Shown here: positions 43,926-53,305 of the stretch, piece by piece
How the letters are laid out: each line of letters starts with the position of its first letter
How positions within the stretch are numbered: the stretch's first letter is position 1
NCBI RefSeq assembly: GCF_900143015.1
Contig: NZ_FSRT01000002.1
Span: 801,198 to 865,197, forward strand
Source: Fibrobacter sp. UWB11
GTDB lineage: Bacteria; Fibrobacterota; Fibrobacteria; Fibrobacterales; Fibrobacteraceae
Length of the DNA stretch: 64,000 nucleotides
Direction of reading: 5' to 3'
The notes under the pieces: generated by a model
The model's input: the letters and a program-made list of their open reading frames with translations, nothing else
The model's database searches: none
What the model was told of the DNA's origin: nothing
Program-made: the position numbers and the translations under genes

Positions 43926-43941
43926 GGCCGCTGATGAAATC

Positions 43942-44538
43942 TTACTTTATATCAAACTGAACTTTCGGGGCTACGCTTGCTCCAGCGTCAGCGGAGAAGA
44001 GGGCTTTCGGGGAGGCGCCTGCGAAACCTGCGACGAGGTTTGTCGGGAACTGGCGAATGGTGGTGTTGTAGGCCTGCACGGTTTCATTGTAGCGCTTGCG
44101 TTCCACGGCGATGCGGTTTTCGGCGCCTTCGAGTTGTACGCGGAGTTCTTGGAAGCTCTTGTTGCTCTTGAGATCGGGATAGTTTTCGGAGACGGCCATT
44201 AAGCGCTGGAGGGCACCACTGAGGGAGCCTTGCATTTCCTGGAAGCGTTTGAGAGCGGCTTCGTCGTTCATGAGGCTTTCGTCGAGTTTGATGGTTCCGC
44301 CCATGCGGCTGCGCATTTCCATGACTTCGGTGAGGGTGCTCTTTTCGAAGTTGGCTTCGCCTTGCACGGTGCTGACGAGATTCGGAATAAGGTCAAAGCG
44401 GCGCTGATAGGTGTTTTCGACTTGTGCCCACTGTGCCTTTACGCCTTCTTCGAGGGCGATGATGTTGTTGTAAGTGCTGATGCCTTTTCCTACGATGATT
44501 ACGAGGACAATAGCGATGATGATGAGAGCTTTTTTCAT
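43942..44538 (-). CDS. LemA family protein (second copy)
   Basis: The 198 residues have an N-terminal membrane helix (about 3-22) and the LemA bundle: YNNIIALEEGVKAQWAQVEN, RRFDLIPNLVSTVQG and the end FPTNLVAGFAGASPKALF. It is a typical stand-alone LemA; no M48 gene is adjacent, unlike the copy at 15444-16001. Confidence 0.93.
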   Translation of the reverse strand: MKKALIIIAIVLVIIVGKGISTYNNIIALEEGVKAQWAQVENTYQRRFDLIPNLVSTVQGEANFEKSTLTEVMEMRSRMGGTIKLDESLMNDEAALKRFQEMQGSLSGALQRLMAVSENYPDLKSNKSFQELRVQLEGAENRIAVERKRYNETVQAYNTTIRQFPTNLVAGFAGASPKALFSADAGASVAPKVQFDIK

Positions 44539-44602
44539 TGAGACTCCGTTTTTTTTCGATTTACGATGAGTAATATAAAAATTTCGGGATGTGTAAGGAG
44601 AT

Positions 44603-44630
44603 TCCCGCTCAGAGGCGGGAATGACAATGC
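44603..44630. repeat. Dispersed palindromic repeat (CATTCCCG type)
   Basis: ATTCCCGCTC followed by inverted GAGGCGGGAATGAC, between the lemA-like gene and the dehydrogenase gene. Same class as 28743 and 35064. Confidence 0.7.
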
Positions 44631-44661
44631 TGATTGTGCGCGGTTCCTTTTCCTGTCTCCC

Positions 44662-45801
44662 CTACTGCACCACTAGCGATTTTTCGTAGATGTAGTCGAT
44701 GTCTTCGGGGGTGATTTTTCCGGGGACGAGGTCGAGTTTGGAGTGGTTCGTTTTCATCGCGGCGGCGAACTTGTCTCGCATTTCGCGGGTGACGCTGCAT
44801 GTGCCGATGAGCTTGCGGAGCATTTCCCTGAATTCTTCGACGTTTTTGAGTCCCAAAAGCGAGAGGATTTTTTCGACGTCTTGCGGAACGAACTTGGCGC
44901 AGACTTCGACATAGGCGGCGAGGAAGTATCCGACTGCGGGGCCGTGCGGAACGCCTGCGTGGAGCGTAAGGTCGTAGCTCATTCCATGCGGTACTGCGGT
45001 GCTTGTCTGTGCGATGGACATGCCGGCAATTGTCGAGGTTAGCATGAGTTTTTCGTACAAACTTGCATCAATCGGCGCGGCATTTTCAGCAGCATTTCCT
45101 GTGGCATTTTGCGCGGCGCTTAGTGCTTCCTTGCTTTCGCCCCAAAGCTTGAGTCCGTATTCCGGGCACATGCGGTTGAATAAATTCGATTTCACGTTGA
45201 GGATGCTTTCGACCATGTGGGCTAGCGCATCGACCGCGGTGTTTACAATCAACTGCTTTTTGGCGGAGGCGAGGTATTTGCCATCAACGAGTGCGAGCAC
45301 GGGGAAAATGACGTGCGGGATGCTCTTCTTGAGATTGATTTTGTGGTTCGTGATGATAGAAACGGGTGTTGCTTCGGAACCGGTTCCGCATGTTGTCGGA
45401 ACTGCTACAACGGGCGCGTGGTCGAGCGGATGGCTCGGCGCTTTGTGAAGTTCGTCTGCATCAACATCGGGATTCACGAGGAGGAGTGCCACTGCTTTGG
45501 CGGCATCGATGGCGGATCCTCCCCCAATGCCGATGATAAAGTCGGCTTTGAATTCACGGGCGGTTTGTGCTGCCTTCCCCACTGTATTTGTTGACGGGTT
45601 TTCTTCGACCTCGCTGAAAATCAGGTATGGAATTTCACCTGCGTTCAAGACGTTTGTTACATCGTTCAGTGAACCGTTTGCGGCAGCGGAATTTCGCCCG
45701 GTCACAATGAGCGCGCGCTTCCCTACCGCGAGTATATTTTGTGCGTGATTTTTGACGCAGTCTTTTTCGACGTAGATGTCCGTGGGTACAAAAAATCGCA
45801 T
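44662..45801 (-). CDS. Iron-containing (group III) alcohol dehydrogenase
   Basis: The 379-residue protein has the NAD(P)-binding GIGGGSAIDAAK (about 91-102), PTTCGTGSEATP and metal-site histidines in AVDALAHMVES and PHGMSYDLTLHAGVPHG. It probably reduces an aldehyde or ketone or oxidises an alcohol with NAD(P)H; the substrate (for example butanal or 1,3-propanediol type) cannot be told. A low-complexity Ala-rich insertion (AAQNATGNAAENAAP, about 232-246) is unusual for the family. Confidence 0.92.
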   Translation of the reverse strand: MRFFVPTDIYVEKDCVKNHAQNILAVGKRALIVTGRNSAAANGSLNDVTNVLNAGEIPYLIFSEVEENPSTNTVGKAAQTAREFKADFIIGIGGGSAIDAAKAVALLLVNPDVDADELHKAPSHPLDHAPVVAVPTTCGTGSEATPVSIITNHKINLKKSIPHVIFPVLALVDGKYLASAKKQLIVNTAVDALAHMVESILNVKSNLFNRMCPEYGLKLWGESKEALSAAQNATGNAAENAAPIDASLYEKLMLTSTIAGMSIAQTSTAVPHGMSYDLTLHAGVPHGPAVGYFLAAYVEVCAKFVPQDVEKILSLLGLKNVEEFREMLRKLIGTCSVTREMRDKFAAAMKTNHSKLDLVPGKITPEDIDYIYEKSLVVQ

Positions 45802-45817
45802 GGTGTTCCTTTGAAAA

Positions 45818-46879
45818 TTACTGCATCAGCCATTCTTTATTGAACCACTGATAAAGTCTTGCTTGTTCGGAGCGGTTCTTGATAAGCCATTGCGCAAATG
45901 TCGGGCGGTCAATGGGTTCGCAGATGGTGTAGATAAATGCTTCAACTAATCCTTCGCGGATAAGTCCCTGATAAAATCTCTGGATGGGGTCATCGATTTC
46001 GTCGGTGAAGGCGATGAGCTTGATGTTTTTTCTCAGAATGTGGATTAAGAATTCAGTTTGTTCTGCCGAGGAGGAATCCTTGTCGTAGAGTTTGCGCTTG
46101 CCGAGTGTGTCTGTCACGAGCATAGTTTGGATGGCGAGCAAAAATTCGTTGTTGACGGTGGAATCACTATCGGTCTGTTTGATTTTGGGTGTGTTCACCT
46201 CGACTTTATTGTCTTTCACGAGAACAAATGATTTTGTTCGGCCGTAAAGTCTCGAAAGGTTATCGCGGATGATTTCGGCTTTTTTGGAGATGAACGTGGA
46301 ATACATCGTATAGGCGTAAAATGCGGGCCACTTGCCGGTTTGACTTGCTAGGAATCCTGCGTAATAGTAGCAGCCTTCGTGCGTGCGCGTGTTGTTAATG
46401 CTACGCTTGATCCAGGCATAGGCGCTATCGGCGTTGTTCTTGCGCATGTAGGTGATGGTTGCGTTGTAGGGGATGTTTGCCGAGTTGGGCGTTTTTTGGA
46501 ATCCTTCGCGGTAGACTGCGAGCGCGGAGTCGGGCATGCCTTTTTCGTCGTAGATGCTTCCGAGCAGGCTATAGAGATTTTCGTTGATAGATTCTGTTTT
46601 GAGCTTTGTCGCGGCTTTGGCGTAGGTGAGAGCTTTGTTTAAATCTCGCTTGGCATGGTACGTAAAAGCCATCTCGTATTTGACGAGTGCGTTTTTGGGA
46701 TCCTTCTTTTCGGCCTGTTTGTACTTGGCGATGGCATCGTCGAATTGACCTTGTTCGTGGAACTGGACGCCTTCGTTTACGAGGCGTTCGACCGCATCAG
46801 CATTTTTGTTGGCTGTATTTGAAGCCGCAAAAATTGAGGTTGTGGCGATGCAAAAAAGGAGTGCAATGGATTTTTTCAT
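45818..46879 (-). CDS. Exported TPR-repeat protein
   Basis: The 353-residue product has a signal peptide (SIALLFCIATTSIFA) and several tetratricopeptide repeats between about 30 and 190 (GVQFHEQGQFDDAIAKYKQA, LYSLLGSIYDEKGMPDSALAVYRE). The C-terminal half (about 200-353) is helical with no known domain. Such proteins act as scaffolds in the periplasm or at the outer membrane. It lies six bases after the phosphatase gene and 16 before the dehydrogenase gene. Confidence 0.8.
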   Translation of the reverse strand: MKKSIALLFCIATTSIFAASNTANKNADAVERLVNEGVQFHEQGQFDDAIAKYKQAEKKDPKNALVKYEMAFTYHAKRDLNKALTYAKAATKLKTESINENLYSLLGSIYDEKGMPDSALAVYREGFQKTPNSANIPYNATITYMRKNNADSAYAWIKRSINNTRTHEGCYYYAGFLASQTGKWPAFYAYTMYSTFISKKAEIIRDNLSRLYGRTKSFVLVKDNKVEVNTPKIKQTDSDSTVNNEFLLAIQTMLVTDTLGKRKLYDKDSSSAEQTEFLIHILRKNIKLIAFTDEIDDPIQRFYQGLIREGLVEAFIYTICEPIDRPTFAQWLIKNRSEQARLYQWFNKEWLMQ

Positions 46880-46885
46880 GATAAA

Positions 46886-48295
46886 TTATTTTTTTAAAGT
46901 ATAGAGGATAGCGGAGTAAAATTCGCGGACATCGTCCCAGCGGTAATACGGGGCAGCGGGGCATTTATCCTTGTTGGTGTCCTTACATTCGATGGGGAGT
47001 GTCTGCTCGATTTCGTTGTACAGGACTTTTACGAGGATGGAATTATTGCCGGAGGACTTGTAGAATACCATTTGCAGGTTTGCTGCCATCGGGATAATCT
47101 TGAAGTCATTCCATTGTTCGTGCAATTTGGTGAGGTCCGAAACTTTTGCGCTTGCGAAGGGGAGTTGCATCAAGGCAGCGAGGGGGAGGAGTGTTGCATC
47201 GTGACCAAAGCGGAGTGTGGCTGCAATTGGTGTTTGGGCTGTGCGTGCATTTGTCGATGTATCCAAGGCAATCGCTTCATCGGCTTCGTCAAGAATGTTT
47301 TGTAGTGTGGGGGCCGCAGATTTGAGTCCTTCGGAACTTGCGATGAGCGGACTTGTACCGACAAGACTGTACCACCAAGCGTTCTGGGCTTTCCAGCGTG
47401 TGATTTTTTCTTCGGTCGTGAAGAGATTTACGATGGAGTCGGCAGGGATTTTTGCGTTTGCTGCAATGTCATCGAGCAATTGCTTGTCCATGCCTTGGAG
47501 CGATGTAGCAATTTCAAAGAATCGGTTGTAGAATTTGTCTGTTTCAATATTTTTTACAACGTAATTACTGTCATTGAAGAGCTTTTTCAAGAATGGTTGC
47601 GGGTTCACGTTTTTCCACAACTTGTCGCTTTCGTCCGTGTAGGCCTTGACCTTCGAATAGTCGAGTTTGCCCCAATCGAAAGCGCTGATGAACTTCATGT
47701 AGCTTTTGCCAGAGATGAGTTCGGGCTTGATTTTCGGATTGAGCGAACGGAGTTCTCCGTTGAACGCGGCCATGCTCACGATGCAGCGTCCACTTGTGCT
47801 TGCGTACGCTTTCACGCGCGGTGTAACTTTTTTGCCACCGATTTTCCAGTCCTTGAAGACTTCCCTAAAATTCTTGTACATGCGGCTTGCGATTCCCTCG
47901 TGCTGCTTGACTCCCACTTGCGTGAGATCTCCTTTGCGCGGGGCGGCGTCATTTGCGAGTACCTTGGCGTAGGCGAGCGCCTGTTTACCGATTTCGGTGA
48001 GTTTCTGGGCGGAATCGGCTTTTGAAAGGGTTTCGAAAAGGTAGGTGTATTCTTCGTCGCTGTGGTGGTAACGGCTACCGTGGCGTCCGTAATGGCTGAT
48101 ATAGAACGGCTTGTATCCGGCGGGAATCTTGGCGTAATTGGTATTTACAGGTTCCGGGTATACGAGATAATTGCTCGATGTGAATTCGGGATGTTTTGCA
48201 AGCTCGGCATCACTTGTTTGGGCGTTGAGGGGGGCTACAAGGAAAAATCCTGCTGCAAGTAAAAAAAAGCCGTTTACGAAATCCATTTTTTTCAT
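46886..48295 (-). CDS. Secreted histidine-type phosphatase (phytase/MINPP-like)
   Basis: The 469-residue protein has a signal peptide (cut near NAQ at about 26), the phosphatase signature SHYGRHGSRY (R71, H72, R75) with the phosphate-accepting histidine, and the downstream HD proton-donor pair in LRFGHDATLLPL (H365, D366). This is the branch-2 histidine acid phosphatase family, which includes multiple inositol polyphosphate phosphatases. It may release phosphate from phytate in plant matter, a fitting role for a rumen cellulose degrader (inference). A nearby second ATG at 48286 is an alternative start. Confidence 0.85.
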   Translation of the reverse strand: MKKMDFVNGFFLLAAGFFLVAPLNAQTSDAELAKHPEFTSSNYLVYPEPVNTNYAKIPAGYKPFYISHYGRHGSRYHHSDEEYTYLFETLSKADSAQKLTEIGKQALAYAKVLANDAAPRKGDLTQVGVKQHEGIASRMYKNFREVFKDWKIGGKKVTPRVKAYASTSGRCIVSMAAFNGELRSLNPKIKPELISGKSYMKFISAFDWGKLDYSKVKAYTDESDKLWKNVNPQPFLKKLFNDSNYVVKNIETDKFYNRFFEIATSLQGMDKQLLDDIAANAKIPADSIVNLFTTEEKITRWKAQNAWWYSLVGTSPLIASSEGLKSAAPTLQNILDEADEAIALDTSTNARTAQTPIAATLRFGHDATLLPLAALMQLPFASAKVSDLTKLHEQWNDFKIIPMAANLQMVFYKSSGNNSILVKVLYNEIEQTLPIECKDTNKDKCPAAPYYRWDDVREFYSAILYTLKK

Positions 48296-48419
48296 GCCAC
48301 TAATATAATATATTGATGGTTTTGTTTAAGTAAACTAAATTCAAAGTTTCGTTTTAAGGCCCCGCCCGCATGATTTTTAAGGCGATTAGCCTATATTTCA
48401 AGTTGAAACGAAAAAATTG

Positions 48420-48435
48420 TGGCACATCTTTTGCT
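48420..48435 (+). promoter_or_regulatory. Possible sigma-54 promoter upstream of secA
   Basis: TGGCACATCTTTTGCT fits the -24/-12 pattern TGGCACR-N4-TTGCW exactly. It lies about 70 bases before the secA ATG. The sequence match is clear; use by sigma-54 is inference and no activator site was identified. Confidence 0.4.
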
Positions 48436-48502
48436 ACTTTTAACCACGTTTAATTTTAAATCATGCCCGGCGGGAATCCGAGGGCAATTATAAAGGATAA
48501 CC

Positions 48503-51472
48503 ATGAGCATTGTAGATACAGTACTCCATAAGATTTTTGGTACACCTCATGAACGTAAGGTGAAGCAGCTCCGCCCGGTGATTGCAAAGATTCACGAAGC
48601 CTGTAAGGCCCTTGCAACGTTGGACGACGCTGAACTCGCTGCAAAGAGTGCGGAATTTCGCGAAAAACTGAATAACGGCGCAACGCTCGACGATATCAAG
48701 GTTGAAGCATTTGCGGTTTGCCGTGAAGCTTGCGACCGCCGCTTGGGTATCTTCAATATTTTCAAGCCGGAATTTGGCTTTGATTTTAGCCGCCTCGGCC
48801 CGGAACTTCAGGAAGCTGTGAACAAGGCCAAGGCCGAACTCGAAAGTGGCAAGAATGAATGGGAAGTCTACCTCCCGGCAGCTCTTTATGCCAAGGTTCG
48901 TGAACTCTATCCGGAATCTGTGAAGCCGTTCCGCATGTTGCCTTTTGACGTGCAGATGATCGGTGGCTTGGTGCTTCACGAAGGTGCAATTGCAGAAATG
49001 GCAACCGGTGAAGGTAAGACGCTTGCCGCTGCTCTCCCGGTTTACTTGAACGGTCTTTCGGGCCATGGCGTGCATGTGGTGACGGTGAACGATTACCTCG
49101 CTGGCCGTGACGCAAAGCAGATGGGCTTGGTCTATAAGTTCCTCGGTCTTACGGTTGGTCTTATTATCAACGGCCTCAATCCGGAACAGCGCCGCGAAAG
49201 CTACAACTCCGACGTGACTTACGGTACCAACAATGAATTCGGTTTCGACTATCTCCGTGACAACATGGCTGTTGAACCGAACCAGCTCGTGCAGCGCGAA
49301 CTCAACTTCTGTATCGTTGACGAAGTCGACTCTATCTTGATTGACGAAGCCCGTACGCCGCTTATCATCAGTGGTCCGGCCGAAGACGCTACCGAAAAGT
49401 ACGCAAAGGCAAACGAAATTTCGAAGCAGCTCGTCCGCAACAAGGACTTCTCTGTCGATGAAAAGGACAAGAACATCCAGTTTACCGAAAAGGGCGTGCT
49501 CCACATCCAGGACTTGATGCACATTACGAACCTCTATGGCGAACATGCCGACTGGGTTCACTTCCTCGATAACGCTCTCCGCGCTTGGTACCTCTTCGAG
49601 AAGGATGTCGACTACATCGTGCGTGATGGCGAAATCATCATCGTTGACGAAAACACGGGTCGTTTGATGGAAGGCCGCCGCTACTCTAACGGTATCCACC
49701 AAGCTATCGAAGCCAAGGAAGGCGTGCAGATCCGTCGCGAAAACCAGACGCTTGCAACGATTACGTTCCAGAACTACTTCCGTATGTACAAGAAGCTCTC
49801 GGGTATGACCGGTACGGCAGAAACCGAAGCAACGGAATTCATCAAGATTTACAACATGAACACGTGGGTCATTCCGACGAACAAGCCGTGCATCCGTAAG
49901 GACTTGCAGGACCTCGTTTATAAGTCCGAAGATGCCAAGTGGCGCGCCATTGTTGCTGAAATCAAGGAACGCCATGCGAAGGGCCAGCCGCTCCTCGTGG
50001 GTACGGCCTCCATCGAAAAGTCTGAAATCCTCCACGGCATGCTCGAAAAGGAAGGCATCCCGCACGAAGTCTTGAACGCCAAGAACCATGGCCGTGAAGC
50101 TGAAATCATCCAGTACGCAGGTCACAAGGACAAGGTGACGATTGCAACGAACATGGCTGGTCGTGGTACTGACATTGCTCTTGGACCGGGAGTGACTGAA
50201 CTCGGCGGTTTGCATGTGCTCGGTACTGAACGTCATGAATCTCGTCGTATCGACAACCAGTTGCGCGGTCGTTCCGGCCGTCAGGGTGACCCGGGTTCTA
50301 GCCAGTACTTCCTCTCCCTCGACGATAACTTGATGCGTATCTTCGGTGGCGACAACGTCAAGAACCTCATGAACCGTTTTGGCGTGGGCGAAGACGAAGT
50401 GATTACCCACCCGATCGTTTCCCGTTCTATCCGTGGTGCACAGCGCCGCGTCGAAAGCCAGAGCTTCGATATCCGTAAGCACTTGCTCGACTACGATAAC
50501 GTGATGAACGAACAGCGTAAGGTGATTTACGGGCTGCGTCGCCGTATCTTGAACGGTGAAGATATCCGTGACGAAATCATGAACCGCATCGAAGATGCTT
50601 GCGATATCAAGGTTTCCGCTTACATTCCGGCCAAGAGCTATCCGGAACAGTGGAAGCTCGAAGACTTGCATGCAGACTTGCAGCGCACGCTCGGCATGGA
50701 ATACAACTTGACGCTTGAAGATGCAGTGACGAAGACACCGGAACAGGTGCTCGATGAAATCATCGACCTTTGCAAGGTGCGTTACGACAAGCTCACGAAG
50801 ATTATTCCGGATGCTGACTTCCGCAATATCGAACGCCGCTTCCTCCTTATGACGATTGACCAAGTTTGGAAGGAACACTTGTATGCTATGGACCAGTTGA
50901 AGGATGCTATCCGCTTCCATGGATACGCCCAGAAGGATCCGCTGATGGTGTACAAGAACGACGGCTTCAAGATGTTCGAAAGCTGCCTCGAAAAGATTGC
51001 AACACTTACGGCTCTCCGCATTTTGAACATCCGCATCACGCTCCCGAACGGTGTGACGGTCTCTCCGGACCAGCTCCAGCTTAAGAGCCAGGAACAGATT
51101 GATGCCGAACGCAAGGCTGCTGAAGAAGCTGCTGCTAACGCAGGTGAAAATGGCGCCTCCGACGTCATTGCGAGCGAAGCGAAGCAATCTCAAGAAACTT
51201 CTGAACAGCTGAGTGCCGATGGCGCCAAGGCCGCAGGCCTCGCCGGTCAGGCAGCTTCTTCTGAAACGAATGCTCTTTCTGAAGATCAGCAGGCTCAGCC
51301 GATGCCGCAGAGCGCGCTTCCGGGCACTCGCCCGAACCGTGTGAACCCGGCTCTCGCTGCCGCGGTGAAGCGCGCCCAACAACAGGCCGGTGCAAAGCTC
51401 GGTCGCAATGACCTCTGCTGGTGCGGTTCTGGCCTCAAGTACAAGAAGTGCCACGGCAAGGACGTGGAATAA
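48503..51472 (+). CDS. secA: Preprotein translocase ATPase SecA
   Basis: The 989-residue motor drives protein export through SecYEG. NBD1 has MATGEGKTLAAALPVYL (Walker A) and IVDEVDSILIDEA (DEAD box); the preprotein cross-linking domain, NBD2 (NMAGRGTDIALGPGV, QLRGRSGRQGDPG) and the helical scaffold follow. The C-terminal tail ends in a zinc-binding SEC-C motif (NDLCWCGSGLKYKKCHG). The linker before it contains an in-frame dispersed repeat (VIASEAKQSQ, about 887-896), in a region known to be variable. Confidence 0.98.
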   Translation: MSIVDTVLHKIFGTPHERKVKQLRPVIAKIHEACKALATLDDAELAAKSAEFREKLNNGATLDDIKVEAFAVCREACDRRLGIFNIFKPEFGFDFSRLGPELQEAVNKAKAELESGKNEWEVYLPAALYAKVRELYPESVKPFRMLPFDVQMIGGLVLHEGAIAEMATGEGKTLAAALPVYLNGLSGHGVHVVTVNDYLAGRDAKQMGLVYKFLGLTVGLIINGLNPEQRRESYNSDVTYGTNNEFGFDYLRDNMAVEPNQLVQRELNFCIVDEVDSILIDEARTPLIISGPAEDATEKYAKANEISKQLVRNKDFSVDEKDKNIQFTEKGVLHIQDLMHITNLYGEHADWVHFLDNALRAWYLFEKDVDYIVRDGEIIIVDENTGRLMEGRRYSNGIHQAIEAKEGVQIRRENQTLATITFQNYFRMYKKLSGMTGTAETEATEFIKIYNMNTWVIPTNKPCIRKDLQDLVYKSEDAKWRAIVAEIKERHAKGQPLLVGTASIEKSEILHGMLEKEGIPHEVLNAKNHGREAEIIQYAGHKDKVTIATNMAGRGTDIALGPGVTELGGLHVLGTERHESRRIDNQLRGRSGRQGDPGSSQYFLSLDDNLMRIFGGDNVKNLMNRFGVGEDEVITHPIVSRSIRGAQRRVESQSFDIRKHLLDYDNVMNEQRKVIYGLRRRILNGEDIRDEIMNRIEDACDIKVSAYIPAKSYPEQWKLEDLHADLQRTLGMEYNLTLEDAVTKTPEQVLDEIIDLCKVRYDKLTKIIPDADFRNIERRFLLMTIDQVWKEHLYAMDQLKDAIRFHGYAQKDPLMVYKNDGFKMFESCLEKIATLTALRILNIRITLPNGVTVSPDQLQLKSQEQIDAERKAAEEAAANAGENGASDVIASEAKQSQETSEQLSADGAKAAGLAGQAASSETNALSEDQQAQPMPQSALPGTRPNRVNPALAAAVKRAQQQAGAKLGRNDLCWCGSGLKYKKCHGKDVE
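51163..51190. repeat. In-frame CATTGCGA-type repeat in secA
   Basis: GTCATTGCGAGCGAAGCGAAGC followed by AATCT, almost the same as 22759-22786. It lies in the low-complexity C-terminal linker of SecA. Confidence 0.85.
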
Positions 51473-51483
51473 TCCTTAACTGT

Positions 51484-51519
51484 TACCCCGGCCAGTCTTC
51501 CAGACAATGTGCCGGGGTC
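51484..51519. repeat. Palindromic repeat between secA and tmk
   Basis: ACCCCGGCC...GGCCGGGGT-type inverted repeat (ACCCCGGCCAG and GTGCCGGGGTC) similar to 36362-36388. It may also serve as secA terminator. It overlaps the first possible tmk start. Confidence 0.65.
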
Positions 51520-52165
51520 TCCTATAAAAAAATTGAAAACAGCGAAGAAATTTTTCAGCCTCGAAGGCATTGATGGTTCCGGCAAGTCAACGCAAATTGA
51601 CTTGCTGGTTTCTGCACTTGAATCCGAAGGTTACAAGGTTGTGCGTTTGCGTGAACCTGGTGGTGCGAAAATTTCTGAGCGCATTCGTGAACTGCTCTTG
51701 GATCCTGCATTCAAGGGCATCATGGCTGACGATACCGAACTCTTGTTATACAATGCTGCACGCGCCCAGGTGATTCACGAAATCATCCAGCCTGCGCTTG
51801 ATGCAGGAAATATCGTTATCGCCGATCGTTTTGCGTGGAGCACATTTGCTTATCAGGGCTACGCCCGTGGGCTTGGTGCAGACAAAGTACAGCGCCTCAC
51901 AGAACTCACGTGCGGCGGTTGCTTCCCGGAACTTACCGTGGTGCTTGACTTGACTGTCGAGGCAAGCCGCAAGCGCATGGCGACTCGTGGCGGAGCACCT
52001 GACCGTCTTGAAAGCGAAAAGGCGGAATTCTTTGAACGCGTCCGTGAAGGCTACTTGGCCGCCGGCCGCGATTACAGCGATGTCGTGAGTGTTGTCGATG
52101 CCGACCGTACTCCCGATGAAGTCCATCGTGATGTCCTTTCACTCATCCAGGCGAAACTGAAATGA
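51509..52165 (+). CDS. tmk: Thymidylate kinase
   Basis: Tmk phosphorylates dTMP to dTDP for DNA synthesis. The 218-residue form has the P-loop FSLEGIDGSGKSTQ, the DRX motif IADRFAWSTFAYQGYARG and the LID region APDRLESEK. The start is uncertain: GTG at 51509 lies in a repeat and gives an extra PGSPIKK; TTG at 51533 begins MKTAKKFFSLEG and would be closer to the usual family N-terminus. It overlaps the next gene by 4 bases. Confidence 0.93.
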   Translation: MPGSPIKKLKTAKKFFSLEGIDGSGKSTQIDLLVSALESEGYKVVRLREPGGAKISERIRELLLDPAFKGIMADDTELLLYNAARAQVIHEIIQPALDAGNIVIADRFAWSTFAYQGYARGLGADKVQRLTELTCGGCFPELTVVLDLTVEASRKRMATRGGAPDRLESEKAEFFERVREGYLAAGRDYSDVVSVVDADRTPDEVHRDVLSLIQAKLK

Positions 52166-53262
52166 TATTCTTTTTTATTCTCATTTTCGGCGTGTTTTTC
52201 CTGTTCATGAATGTCAGGAATGTAGCGCCAGGAATCAAGGGGAGCATTATTGCCGGTATTTCGGTAATCCTCCTCCCTGTATGTTTTCTGTTTAGGACAA
52301 GTTATTTTGCTTCGCTTGGCATGTCGTTTTTTGCGGTATGGCTTTGTGAAGCCTTGATGCTTTATATCCTCTGGTGGGTTGTCCGCGGCATCCGCCGTGC
52401 CATCGTAAAGAAGCCGATTAACCCACGCCTTGTCATTTCGGTATCGAGACTTTTGCTTTTTGTCTCTGTGCTCCTTGCAGTCATATTCCGCATTGTGGGT
52501 GTGAGCGCAAATGATAATTTCCATGTCCGTAGTTTCAAGGTGGCTATTCCGACAGAACGTGAATTTACGGCGGTCTTCTTTAGTGACCTCCACATCGACC
52601 CGTTATCCAACCGCGAAAAGATGGAACGCATTGTGCACGTGTCCGACAGTCTTCACCCGGACTTGGTTCTTTTTGGCGGTGATTTTGCAGATGTTCTGGA
52701 TTCGACGCTATCTGCTTGGGAATATGACTTTTTAGTGCAAAAGTTGGCGGCAACTGCCAAGGTGGCTGCAATTGCTATCGACGGAAATCATGAAGGGTTC
52801 ATTGAACGCGAAGGTGGCGACTACAAAAAATGGATGCAGAATAACGGCTTTGTCGTGCTTGAAGATTCTACGGTCTGTACGTCGTTTGCCTGCATTACCG
52901 GTCGTGTAGACTACAGCGTTGCCAAAATGCGCGATGTCGAACGCAAGCCGCTTTTTGATTTGCGCCCTCCGATGGAGGCTACAAAACTCCCCTGGTTGCT
53001 CTTGGATCACCAGCCGCGTGGCATCGAAGAAGACCACCCCGGTCGTCGCCCCGACTTTGCCATGTCCGGCCACACTCACAATGGGCAATTCTTCCCGGGA
53101 ACAGTAATTATTAATTGGGTCTGGCGCCTTGCATACGGCCTTGGCGAGCTGGATCAGGTCAAATGGCTAGTCTCTAGCGGTGTTGATTCATGGGGACCGC
53201 CTGTCCGTGTCGGTAGCGATACCGAAATTTGGTTCCTCCGTTTTGTGCCTGACAGACTTTAA
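52162..53262 (+). CDS. Membrane metallophosphoesterase (YkuE-like)
   Basis: The 366-residue protein has about four N-terminal membrane helices (to residue about 115) and a calcineurin-type domain: FFSDLHIDP, FGGDFAD, DGNHEG, LLLDHQP and SGHTHNGQF supply the metal ligands. YkuE-like enzymes are membrane phosphoesterases, some cutting lipid-linked diphosphates; the substrate here is unknown. Its start overlaps tmk. Confidence 0.88.
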   Translation: MIFFFILIFGVFFLFMNVRNVAPGIKGSIIAGISVILLPVCFLFRTSYFASLGMSFFAVWLCEALMLYILWWVVRGIRRAIVKKPINPRLVISVSRLLLFVSVLLAVIFRIVGVSANDNFHVRSFKVAIPTEREFTAVFFSDLHIDPLSNREKMERIVHVSDSLHPDLVLFGGDFADVLDSTLSAWEYDFLVQKLAATAKVAAIAIDGNHEGFIEREGGDYKKWMQNNGFVVLEDSTVCTSFACITGRVDYSVAKMRDVERKPLFDLRPPMEATKLPWLLLDHQPRGIEEDHPGRRPDFAMSGHTHNGQFFPGTVIINWVWRLAYGLGELDQVKWLVSSGVDSWGPPVRVGSDTEIWFLRFVPDRL

Positions 53263-53305
53263 TGTCATTCAGTGTCAAAATACATTAACTATATTTGAAA
53301 CAACT

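Noticed and set aside
48488..51454. Very long minus-strand open frame opposite secA (988 codons)
   Set aside because: Mirror frame caused by codon bias of secA; no family features, no ribosome-binding site.
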